A program made the translations under genes and the position numbers. Shown piece after piece: positions 6,157-11,996 of a DNA stretch of 14,941 nucleotides. Origin of the DNA: a bacterium (GTDB lineage: Bacteria; Chloroflexota; Dormibacteria; UBA8260; Bog-877); the NCBI GenBank assembly GCA_021791455.1, contig JAJYWM010000122.1:1-14941 (forward strand), given 5' to 3'. Each line of letters opens with the position of its first letter. Position 1 is the stretch's first letter. The notes under the pieces were generated by a model. That model saw only the letters and a list, made by a program, of their open reading frames with translations, did no database searches and was not told the DNA's origin.

Positions 6157-7721
6157 TGCTGAGGGAGCGCAGCCGCTTGCAGCCAGCCGGCGAAGGGCTG
6201 GGTCCGGTCCGGGTCAACCAGCCGGATCTGGGCGGGAGCGTACTGGCCGACGAGCGCCCAGGCGGATCCAGGAGGTCCAGAGCGCCAGGCGTTGGCGGGG
6301 ACCGATGGCTGTTCGACCCAACCGTGGGTGGTGCTCTGGCCGGTGTCGGAGCGCAGGCGGCCGGTGCGGCTGCTCTGGCTCTCGGTGGTGGTCGTCTGGG
6401 CGATGAACTCGCGGCCGGCCAGAGCCTCCAGAGTGCGCAGGGTCTCGGCGTCCGCGAGGCCGGGGAGGATGAGCTTGGCGCCAGCCAGAGTCAGGAAGCT
6501 CTGGGTGGCGGCCCCGCCCCAGCGGTCCTGGGCCTGGCGCAGGTCCTGAAGGGCGACCAGGGTGGTGATGTTGCGCCCGCCGCCCTCGGCCAGCATCCGG
6601 GGGAGGCCGGGCAGGGGGCAGATGGTGGCGGCCTCGTCCAGGGCGCAGAGCCAGGGGAGCTCGAGGGAGCCGCTTTGCCGGTCGCTGAGGCGGCGGGCGG
6701 CCTCGCGGACCTCCTCTACCAGCCCCACCACCAGGGGGGCGCCGTCGGTGGTGGCGTCGGACGGGGAGACGACGTAGACGGTGTGGACGGCAAGGAGGAA
6801 GTCCTGGGCGTCGAAGGGCAGGACCGGCTCGGCGTCGGCGGCCCGGCAGACGGCCTCGGTGTCGAAGGGGGAGAGGATCCCCTGGGCGGCGGACCAGATG
6901 CTGCCCCGCTCCCGATCCGGGGTGCGCAGCAGGCCCTCCAGGACCGCCTTCGCCGCCGGGGCCTCGGTGAGCGCCTCAAGGGGTCCGGAGCGCTGGGCGT
7001 GCACCCAGGAGCACATGGTGGCGGTGTCCCGCTCCCCACAGGCGGCGGCGTGGAGGGCCACCGCCACCAACTGGGTGGCTCGGGTGCGCCAGTGGGAGGC
7101 GTTCTCCACCCCCCGGCCGGCGTCCACCGCCAGCGCCTCCGCCCGCCTGCGGGCGGTGTCCCAGTTCCGGCCGCCCCGCAGCGGGGACCAGACCAGGCGG
7201 TAGGTGGCCGGGGGGAGGGGGTCCACGACGCCCAGGGGGTCGAAGATCCAGGGGATCCCCTGGCGGCCCCGCCAGCCGGCGGTGGCGTCCAGGACGTCGC
7301 GGCGGGTGGAGGTGACCAGCACCGGGCCGGGCCACGCGGCGACGTTCGGGATGACGACCCCCCTGGTCTTGCCGGAGCGGGGCGGCCCCAGGACCAGGGC
7401 CGCCATCTGGGGCGGGGCGGAGAGCCAGGCCCGGTCCTCCCAGCCCAGCAGGATCCGGTACCGCGGGGGATCCCCGACTGGAGGCTTGGAGGGGAGCTGG
7501 CGCTGAGGTCGCGGCGGTGGCGGGGCGTAGCGCCTCACCAGGAGCCAGCCGATGAGGCCGGCGATGAGCCAGATGACGGTGTAGGGCATGTCCCCCACCG
7601 GCCCGCCGCCGGCGATGATGGAGATGGCGGCCCAGACACCCCAGATGGCGGCGAGGACCTCGCGCCAGCGGCGGGCGAGCTCGGAGAGCAAGAGGCGGAG
7701 GAAGCGAAAGCTGCGGGCCAT
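6153..7721 (-). CDS. VirD4/TraG-type conjugative coupling protein (T4CP)
   Basis: A 522-residue membrane-anchored ATPase that would link the relaxosome to a secretion channel. Two N-terminal membrane segments lie at about residues 23-38 and 46-62. The Walker A motif GPPRSGKT is at 112-119 and is followed by VVIPNV, typical of VirD4/TraG. Walker B is LCALDEAA (358-365, D362/E363), followed by GLPRMLAEGGGRNI and the LQDLRQAQDRWG segment characteristic of the family. The ATG start overlaps the stop of the preceding gene (ATGA), and its own stop overlaps the next start (GTGA), making a tightly coupled three-gene operon. With the MOBF relaxase it forms a transfer set, but no channel genes are in the window. 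Confidence 0.95.
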   Translation of the reverse strand: MARSFRFLRLLLSELARRWREVLAAIWGVWAAISIIAGGGPVGDMPYTVIWLIAGLIGWLLVRRYAPPPPRPQRQLPSKPPVGDPPRYRILLGWEDRAWLSAPPQMAALVLGPPRSGKTRGVVIPNVAAWPGPVLVTSTRRDVLDATAGWRGRQGIPWIFDPLGVVDPLPPATYRLVWSPLRGGRNWDTARRRAEALAVDAGRGVENASHWRTRATQLVAVALHAAACGERDTATMCSWVHAQRSGPLEALTEAPAAKAVLEGLLRTPDRERGSIWSAAQGILSPFDTEAVCRAADAEPVLPFDAQDFLLAVHTVYVVSPSDATTDGAPLVVGLVEEVREAARRLSDRQSGSLELPWLCALDEAATICPLPGLPRMLAEGGGRNITTLVALQDLRQAQDRWGGAATQSFLTLAGAKLILPGLADAETLRTLEALAGREFIAQTTTTESQSSRTGRLRSDTGQSTTHGWVEQPSVPANAWRSGPPGSAWALVGQYAPAQIRLVDPDRTQPFAGWLQAAALPQQ

Positions 7722-8152
7722 CAGGTGGAACCGGGCTCGGCGTCCCGCTGCGCCCGGGCAGCCACCTGAGCCTTGACGAACTCGGCGAACTCAGGGACCG
7801 GCACGGGGTCGTCCCAGGGAGCATCCGGTGGGGGGTGCTTGCTCTGATGGGCGAGGAGAGGCTCCCAGTCGCGCTGGAGCGGGGCCAGGCCCAGGGCCCA
7901 CCAGTCGGCGGCCTCCCTGGGGTGGGAGTGAGGGGCGTAAGCGCGGGTCTTCCAAGCCTGGAGGGCCGCCAGGCGGTGGACCACCCAGCCGTGGGTGTGC
8001 CAGCAGGCGGGGACCGGGACGTCCTGGGCCCGGAGCCAGGCGGTGAAGGCCTGGAGGTCGGCGTACCGCAGGGCGAGCTGAGCGGCCGGGTACCGGTCCA
8101 GGTCCCACAGGCTGGGGGGAGCCGGCGCTTGCGGCCGACGGGTGCGTGGCAC
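7721..8152 (-). CDS. DUF4913-like small protein, first gene of the coupling-protein operon
   Basis: A 143-residue product from GTG 8152-8150. The central part resembles the DUF4913 family of actinobacterial plasmids: PACWHTHGWVVHRLAALQAWKTRA, then WWALGLAPLQRDWEPLLA, matching the usual 'C..WW.H...v.RL.aLw.aWe...W...h..p....L' layout. Function is unknown; the family is typically found next to coupling proteins. Its TGA overlaps the coupling protein's ATG by 4 bases. An IS630 element has inserted directly before the start codon, so the former upstream region (AGGA 10 bases from GTG before insertion) is now over 1.1 kb away. The longer frame reading into the IS is chimeric and not the real gene. 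The DUF assignment is from memory of the motif pattern. Confidence 0.75.
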   Translation of the reverse strand: MPRTRRPQAPAPPSLWDLDRYPAAQLALRYADLQAFTAWLRAQDVPVPACWHTHGWVVHRLAALQAWKTRAYAPHSHPREAADWWALGLAPLQRDWEPLLAHQSKHPPPDAPWDDPVPVPEFAEFVKAQVAARAQRDAEPGST

Positions 8153-9242
8153 TAGTGTCCTGGAAGCGAAGTTCGTAGGCAAAAGCGGCGGACGCTGTCG
8201 AGGATCTCGTCGGCGGTCTTGACCCAGGTGAAGGGCCGCGGATCCTCGTTGTACGTCGCCAGGTAGAGGCGGATGGCGTCCTCGAGGGCGCGGACGCTCC
8301 GGTGGGTGCCCCGCCGGATCTGCCGCTCGGTGAGCAGGCCGAACCACCGCTCTACCTGGTTGATCCAGGAACTGTAGGTCGGGGTGAAGTGGACGTGAAA
8401 GCGGGGATGGCGGAGTAGCCAGCGGTGGATCAGCGGGGTCTTGTGGGTACCGTAGTTGTCCATCACCAGGTGGACGTCGAGGTCGGAAGGGGTCTGGTTG
8501 TCGATGCGGTCGAGGAAGCTCCTGAACTCGGCTGAGCGGTGCTGTCGGTGGATCTCCCCGATCACCGCGCCGGTGGCCACGTCGAAGGCGGCGAACAGCG
8601 AGGTGATGCCGTGGCGCCGATAGTCGTGGGTCCGTCGTTCCGCCAGACTGGGAGCCATGGGCAGGATCGGCTGGTCCGGTCCAGGGCCTGGATCTGTGAC
8701 TTCTCGTCGACGCAGAGCACCAGCGCCGCCTCGGGCGGATGCAGATAGAGGCCGACGATGTCGCGCACCTTCTCGACGAACTGGGGGTCGTTGGAGAGCT
8801 TGAAGGTCTCGACCCGGTGGGGCTGCAGCCCGAAGGCGTTCCAGATCTGGCGCACCGTGGTATGGCTGAGCCCGCTCCGCTCCGCCATGCTCCGGGTACT
8901 CCAGTGGGTCGCCCCCCGGGGCATGGTTTCCAGGGTAGCGGTCACCACCTCTTCCACCTGGTCGTCGCTGACCCGTCGCGGAGCCCCGGGGCGCGGCTCG
9001 TCGAGAAGTCCCGCCACGCCCCGCTCGATGTAGCGCTTCCGCCATTTGCCCACCGTCTGCTCGGTGACCCGGAGTTCCCGCGCCACCTCACGGCTGGCGG
9101 CACCCTCGCCGCAGCGGAGCACGATGCGGGCTCGCTGGGCCAGACCGTTGCTGGAACGGGGCCGCGTCGTCCAGCGTCGAAGCACCTCGTGATCCTCGCC
9201 GGAGACGGTGAGCACGGCCTTGTGCGGGCGGCCTCGGGGCAT
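8152..9242 (-). pseudogene. IS630-family DDE transposase, frameshifted
   Basis: Read from ATG 9242 (MPRGRPHKAV) the first frame gives an N-terminal helix-turn-helix region ([20 protein letters not shown], then a second winged helix) and the first catalytic Asp in [15 protein letters not shown]. It then goes out of frame near 8673. The second frame continues with [35 protein letters not shown] (second Asp) and [13 protein letters not shown] (catalytic Glu). One missing base in a GG (expected GGG on the plus strand) around 8673-8674 explains the break. Rejoined it would be about 363 residues, normal for the family. No slippery heptamer is present, so programmed frameshifting is unlikely; mutation or sequencing error is more likely. 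The TAG stop is built from the target TA plus the flanking G. Confidence 0.9.
8155..8172 (+). repeat. IS630 terminal inverted repeat, left end
   Basis: 18 bp, GTGTCCTGGAAGCGAAGT, perfect complement of the right end. On the minus strand it ends CCAGGACAC, placing AGGA 5 bases before the GTG of the DUF4913-like gene. Confidence 0.93.
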
Positions 9243-9294
9243 GGCGTCCACCTCATCGTAGAGCCTAGCGTCGACCGCCTCATTATCTCAAATT

Positions 9295-9312
9295 ACTTCG
9301 CTTCCAGGACAC
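9295..9312 (-). repeat. IS630 terminal inverted repeat, right end
   Basis: 18 bp, perfect inverted copy of the left end, followed by the second TA of the target duplication (9313-9314). Confidence 0.93.
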
Positions 9313-9369
9313 TAGTGGGCAATCCTGCGGCCTGCTGGCAGAGCACTGGTGGCCGCTCCCGGTGGTTGC

Positions 9370-9399
9370 TGTGTACGGCGATCACCGATGGAACGTCAA
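9370..9399 (-). promoter_or_regulatory. Possible former promoter of the coupling-protein operon
   Basis: On the minus strand TTGACG (9399-9394), an 18-base spacer and TACACA (9375-9370) form a weak promoter-like pair, followed by an AGGA just before the IS right end. These would have served the DUF4913-like gene before the insertion. The -10 match is poor, so this is tentative. Confidence 0.3.
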
Positions 9400-9424
9400 G
9401 AGAGTGCCCAGGCTGCGGTCGTGG

Positions 9425-9901
9425 TCAGCCCAGTCCAGCAGCTCGTGCGAGAACCCGGCTGGCGAGATCAACCCCCACTTCCTTGAGGGCGCTGCGGATC
9501 CCAGGCAGTGCCGACCGCAACCCCTTGGCCCGATCAGGACTGTGGGCTTCCAGCCGATCAGCCAGTTCTTCCAGAGCAGTACCCAGCCCCTCGACCGCGG
9601 CGTCGGGGTGCGGCCACACGCCGACGGCACGGAGCCCATTCGGGGTCAGCCGAGTCACCCAGTGCGGGTATGGCGATCCCACGGTGATGGCGCCTGCTTC
9701 GAGATAGCCGCCTCGGGCAAGCCGGGCCACTGAAGCAGCAACCGTCGAGGCATCGTCCGGCAGGCGCTCCAGGCGCAGTAGGAGTTCATCCATGCCTAGG
9801 AAGGAGCCGTCCGGCGAGGCGCGCAGTTCCCAGCCAGCGACAGCAGCCAAGACGGGGGCGTCGACACCAGTCCAGAGATCCGGGAGTGGATCCGTCAGCA
9901 T
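9425..9901 (-). CDS. Winged-helix-like protein of unknown role
   Basis: A 158-residue product from ATG 9901 (MLTDPLPDLW); an in-frame TTG three codons earlier is less likely. Residues about 10-95 look like a winged helix: LAAVAGWELRA, then MDELLLRLERLPDDASTVAASVARLARGGYLEAG, with a wing-like HWVTRLTPNGLRAVGVWP. The C-terminal 55 residues are helical (LGTALEELADRLEA..., RSALKEVGVDLASRVLARAAG). Similar proteins are common and unnamed in Actinobacteria. It follows a small membrane-protein gene by 27 bases, and both diverge from the XRE-ImmA-Abi operon, so it may be a regulator or effector partner of that module. No catalytic motif is visible. Confidence 0.7.
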   Translation of the reverse strand: MLTDPLPDLWTGVDAPVLAAVAGWELRASPDGSFLGMDELLLRLERLPDDASTVAASVARLARGGYLEAGAITVGSPYPHWVTRLTPNGLRAVGVWPHPDAAVEGLGTALEELADRLEAHSPDRAKGLRSALPGIRSALKEVGVDLASRVLARAAGLG

Positions 9902-9928
9902 GGACCCCAACGCTACCTGCCCCCTGGG

Positions 9929-10078
9929 TCAGGCGAGAGCCAGGCCTACCCCGGCCACGGCGACAGCCCCCAGACGCTTCCAGGAGGCATGGATAAGAAG
10001 CAGGAGGAGGGCGCATGCCAGAACCACCATGCCCGCGGCCCGTCCCACCGCCATCAAGAACCCTTCGGAGCCGCTCAT
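9929..10078 (-). CDS. Small hydrophobic membrane protein (49 residues)
   Basis: Starts at ATG 10078 with a strong GGAGG 7 bases upstream; the longer frame from 10135 lacks such a site. The sequence has a polar N-terminus (MSGSEGFLMAVGRAAG), one clear membrane segment (about 16-31, MVVLACALLLLLIHAS), two basic residues (KR) and a second short hydrophobic stretch (LGAVAVAGVGLALA). It has no recognisable family. It is the first gene of a two-gene unit with the winged-helix-like protein, divergent from the XRE regulator across a 139-base region holding an inverted repeat. It could be a membrane effector or anchor in a defence or immunity module; this is inference from size and position. Confidence 0.6.
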   Translation of the reverse strand: MSGSEGFLMAVGRAAGMVVLACALLLLLIHASWKRLGAVAVAGVGLALA

Positions 10079-10085
10079 ATAAGGA

Positions 10086-10090
10086 CCTCC
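10086..10090 (-). promoter_or_regulatory. Ribosome-binding site of the small membrane protein
   Basis: GGAGG on the minus strand 7 bases from ATG 10078. It decides the start in favour of the 49-residue form. Confidence 0.7.
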
Positions 10091-10154
10091 AACTGAGGCA
10101 CACCACGGCGCCTCGTGTTCCAAGGTTAGCACCACCTACTCTAGCCGGTCAAGC

Positions 10155-10173
10155 CAGTTTGTCCGGCAAACTG
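10155..10173. promoter_or_regulatory. Operator-like inverted repeat in the divergent control region
   Basis: Perfect 7-bp arms CAGTTTG and CAAACTG separated by 5 bases (TCCGG). It lies just upstream of the -35 of the XRE gene, and on the other strand next to TTGACC (10152-10147), which could be a -35 for the small membrane-protein gene. It is the best candidate binding site for the XRE repressor. Confidence 0.6.
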
Positions 10174-10182
10174 TTGGCCACA

Positions 10183-10211
10183 TTGACTTTCGCGCCGTGG
10201 GCGTGCACAAT
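10183..10211 (+). promoter_or_regulatory. Promoter of the XRE-ImmA-Abi operon, apparently leaderless
   Basis: TTGACT (10183-10188), a 17-base spacer and CACAAT (10206-10211). The GTG start of the XRE gene follows 6 bases after the -10, which places the expected transcription start at or next to the start codon. No ribosome-binding site could fit, so the mRNA would be leaderless, a mode common in Actinobacteria. Confidence 0.6.
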
Positions 10212-10217
10212 GGTCGC

Positions 10218-10556
10218 GTGGAGCCGATCTACCTCGAGGTCGGGCAGCGGCTCAGGAGGGCCAGGCTCGCCGCTGGCCTGACCCAGGCGCAACTGGCGGA
10301 CAGGGCCGAGTTGAGCCGGACTTCGATCACCAACATCGAGCTGGGCCGCCAGCGGTTCACTCTGGATGGCCTGGTTCGGCTGGCGGCGGGCGTGGGGGTG
10401 GATCCGGCCCAGCTGCTGCCCCCCGGAGATGGGACAAGGGGCCGGACTCTATCACGCAAGCTTCGGGGACTGGACCCCGAGGATCAAGCCGCCGTGGAGA
10501 AGGTCTTGCTCCAGGCGGAAGCCACAGGAAGGGGGGTGAAAGGTGGGAGACCCTGA
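10218..10556 (+). CDS. XRE-family helix-turn-helix repressor
   Basis: A 112-residue product from GTG 10218 (MEPIYLEVGQRLRRAR); the longer frame from 10197 would begin inside the promoter. Residues about 7-62 form a Cro/C1-type domain: LRRARLAAGLTQAQLADRAELSRTSITNIELGRQRFTLDGLVRLAAGVGV, with the recognition helix around SRTSITNIE. The C-terminal part (LSRKLRGLDPEDQAAVEKVLLQAE) is helical, probably for dimerisation or contact with the ImmA protease. The gene ends inside the start of the ImmA/IrrE gene (14-base overlap). In ICEBs1 and many phages, an ImmR-type repressor is cleaved by ImmA to release expression; the same circuit is likely here. Confidence 0.92.
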   Translation: MEPIYLEVGQRLRRARLAAGLTQAQLADRAELSRTSITNIELGRQRFTLDGLVRLAAGVGVDPAQLLPPGDGTRGRTLSRKLRGLDPEDQAAVEKVLLQAEATGRGVKGGRP

Positions 10557-11055
10557 GCAGGAGGCGGAGGCCCTGCTGCGGAGACAAGGGATCAGCATGG
10601 TCCCAGTGCCCGTGGAGGCACTCGTCCGGGACCTGGGCCTCCAGGTCGTCTACGAACCTCTGGACGACGAGGTGTCCGGCCTGCTGTACCGCGACGGGCC
10701 GGTGCAGGTCATCGGGGTCAACTCGAGGCAGGTGGCTGCCCGGCAGCGGTTCACAATTGCCCATGAACTCGGTCACTGGCAGCTCCACAAGGGCAGAGCA
10801 GTCCGAGTGGACCGGGCTGTCCGCATGAACTTCCGTCACCAGCGGGTGCGGGATCTCGAGGAGGTGTCGGCGAACAAGTTTGCGGCAGCGCTGCTGATGC
10901 CCCGATCGACTTTCACTCCCGACCGGCTCCGAGGACTCAAGCCAGGAGAAGGGCGCTTGGAGCTGGCCGTTCAGCGACTCGCTGCCCTGTACCGGGTGAG
11001 CCAGCAGGCGATGACCATCCGCCTCTTCGAACTGGGCGTCATCGACCCGACCTGA
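10543..11055 (+). CDS. ImmA/IrrE-family metalloprotease
   Basis: A 170-residue product from GTG 10543, preceded by a G-rich binding site (GGGGGG about 7 bases upstream) within the XRE gene. The zinc site is clear: HELGH at 74-78 (FTIAHELGHWQLH) with E106/E107 of LEEVSANKFAAALLMP as third ligand, the standard ImmA/IrrE layout. The N-terminal helix-strand region (GISMVPVPVEALVRDLGLQVVYEPL) and SGLLYRDG are also typical. Its job is probably to cleave the XRE repressor when triggered, for example by DNA damage or phage infection, switching on the operon. It overlaps the repressor gene and is followed after 6 bases by the abortive-infection gene. Confidence 0.93.
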   Translation: MGDPEQEAEALLRRQGISMVPVPVEALVRDLGLQVVYEPLDDEVSGLLYRDGPVQVIGVNSRQVAARQRFTIAHELGHWQLHKGRAVRVDRAVRMNFRHQRVRDLEEVSANKFAAALLMPRSTFTPDRLRGLKPGEGRLELAVQRLAALYRVSQQAMTIRLFELGVIDPT

Positions 11056-11061
11056 GCTGGG

Positions 11062-11982
11062 ATGAGTGCTGGCAGTTCTCCGAAAAGCATGTCAGTTCGA
11101 ATGCCTGTCGTCTCAACGAGGATCCGTGCGGCGGTTCGAGAACTACTCGTCGAGTGGACCCTCGGGACCATCGGCGACCTCTTCGAGTCCGAGGGGTTCA
11201 AGGCTGATCCGCAGCACGTGCCCAAAGTGAACGGGCAGCGACGCAGCTACGTCGAGAAGTTCTACGCCGCCATCGACTGGACCGACTGGGATCAGGTGCG
11301 ACGGTACCTGCGCGTGGTGGAGCGGGTCCGCGACGAGTGCACCGAGCCAGAGTCGCTGCGGAGACTTGACACCATGCTCCGGCGCGACGGGTTCGAGATC
11401 GATGGGCGCGGCGTGATAGGCCTCCGGCAGATGGTGCTGACCGAGGAAGTGGTCCGCGGGCTGCCACCTGAGTCAGCGATACCTGGCCATCTCGAGCGGA
11501 TGTGGGCCAGCGTCGAGGAGAGGCCGGAGCAAGCAATCAGCGCCGCCAAGGACGCCATCGAGGCTACCGCCAAGCACGCTCTCGCTGTGCTTGGCGTTGC
11601 CCTTTCTGGACGAGAGCGCTTCCCAGATCTGATCCAGCTTGTTCAGAAGGGACTCAAGCTTCACCCAGCCACTGTGGCACCGACCCAGGAGGGCGCCGAC
11701 GCGATCAAGAAAGTTCTGGGCGGACTGGCGAACATTGCCCTGGGGGTCGATGACCTTCGGAACCTTTACGGCGACGGGCACGGGCGCCCCACCCGGCAGC
11801 TCAGGTTGACCCCTCGGCACAGCGGACTGGCGGCACGCTGCGCCGATGCCTATGTGCGGATGCTGCTCGAGACGCTCGAGGACCCCGGCGCGCCCTGGCG
11901 CCGCCAGGGATCCACCGCCACTGCCCATCACTCGGGCAGCTCTTCAGTGTCCGATAAGCACCGCTTCTCGGACACTGACTGA
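11062..11982 (+). CDS. Abortive-infection protein with Abi_C/HEPN-like domain
   Basis: A 306-residue product from ATG 11062, 6 bases after ImmA; ATG 11089 is an alternative start. The N-terminal part (about 16-120) resembles AbiJ-type N-domains (YVEKFYAAIDWTDWDQVRRYLRVVERV, then LRRDGFEIDGRGVI). The C-terminal part (about 158-250) fits Abi_C: AISAAKDAIEATAKHALAVLG, IKKVLGGLANIALGVDDLRNLYGDGHGRP. R233-N-x5-H240 fits the Rx4-6H motif of HEPN ribonucleases, so the protein may be an RNase toxin that halts growth during phage infection. The last dozen residues (about 295-306, ending SDKHRFSDTD) are encoded by a 35-bp palindrome and look unrelated to the domain. Co-transcription with XRE-ImmA suggests it is held off until the repressor is cleaved. 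Confidence 0.75.
   Translation: MSAGSSPKSMSVRMPVVSTRIRAAVRELLVEWTLGTIGDLFESEGFKADPQHVPKVNGQRRSYVEKFYAAIDWTDWDQVRRYLRVVERVRDECTEPESLRRLDTMLRRDGFEIDGRGVIGLRQMVLTEEVVRGLPPESAIPGHLERMWASVEERPEQAISAAKDAIEATAKHALAVLGVALSGRERFPDLIQLVQKGLKLHPATVAPTQEGADAIKKVLGGLANIALGVDDLRNLYGDGHGRPTRQLRLTPRHSGLAARCADAYVRMLLETLEDPGAPWRRQGSTATAHHSGSSSVSDKHRFSDTD
11944..11978. repeat. 35-bp near-perfect palindrome at the abi-integrase junction
   Basis: Outer arms of 11 bp, TTCAGTGTCCGA without its first T (11944-11954) and TCGGACACTGA (11968-11978), pair perfectly. After one T/C mismatch, inner arms AAGC and GCTT pair around ACC. It lies in the last codons of the abi gene and ends 18 bases before the recombinase start. 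There is no T-run, so it is not a normal terminator. It could be an operator over the recombinase promoter, or a recombination (attachment) site. Confidence 0.8.
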
Positions 11983-11984
11983 GC

Positions 11985-11990
11985 TACCAT
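11985..11990 (+). promoter_or_regulatory. Possible -10 box of the integrase gene
   Basis: TACCAT, 6 bases upstream of the GTG at 11997. This is the same -10 to GTG spacing as at the XRE gene, so a leaderless transcript is possible. No clear -35 is seen; the palindrome occupies that place. Confidence 0.35.
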
Positions 11991-11996
11991 CCGGGG

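Larger units (their letters stand above)
8155..9312 (-). mobile_element. IS630-family insertion sequence, 1158 bp
   Basis: Perfect 18-bp terminal inverted repeats (GTGTCCTGGAAGCGAAGT at 8155-8172, complement at 9295-9312) flanked by TA on both sides (8153-8154 and 9313-9314), the hallmark target duplication of the IS630/Tc1-mariner group. The flanks give an 8-bp palindromic target, CACTAGTG. Length is typical of the family. One gene, the transposase, fills the element in minus orientation, the same direction as the coupling-protein operon it precedes. The ends are intact but the transposase is frameshifted. Confidence 0.95.

Noticed and set aside
6177..7769. 530-codon plus-strand frame opposite the coupling protein
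   Set aside because: Antisense shadow of the T4CP gene, with Gly-rich low-complexity product and no recognisable domain.
7721..8347. 208-residue form of the DUF4913-like protein reading from inside the IS
   Set aside because: The N-terminal third is an out-of-frame translation of the transposase region and the terminal repeat. The native start is the GTG immediately after the target TA.
8665..8680. Programmed -1 frameshift in the transposase
   Set aside because: A -1 shift would restore the protein, but no X-XXY-YYZ slippery sequence is present at the junction, so a 1-base loss is more likely.
8739..9707. 322-codon plus-strand frame covering the IS right half and downstream
   Set aside because: It crosses the IS boundary and runs antisense to both the transposase and the winged-helix-like gene, so it cannot be an ancestral gene.
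11944..11978. Rho-independent terminator after the abi gene
   Set aside because: The hairpin is strong but is not followed by a T-run, and it lies inside the coding sequence next to a promoter-like -10.
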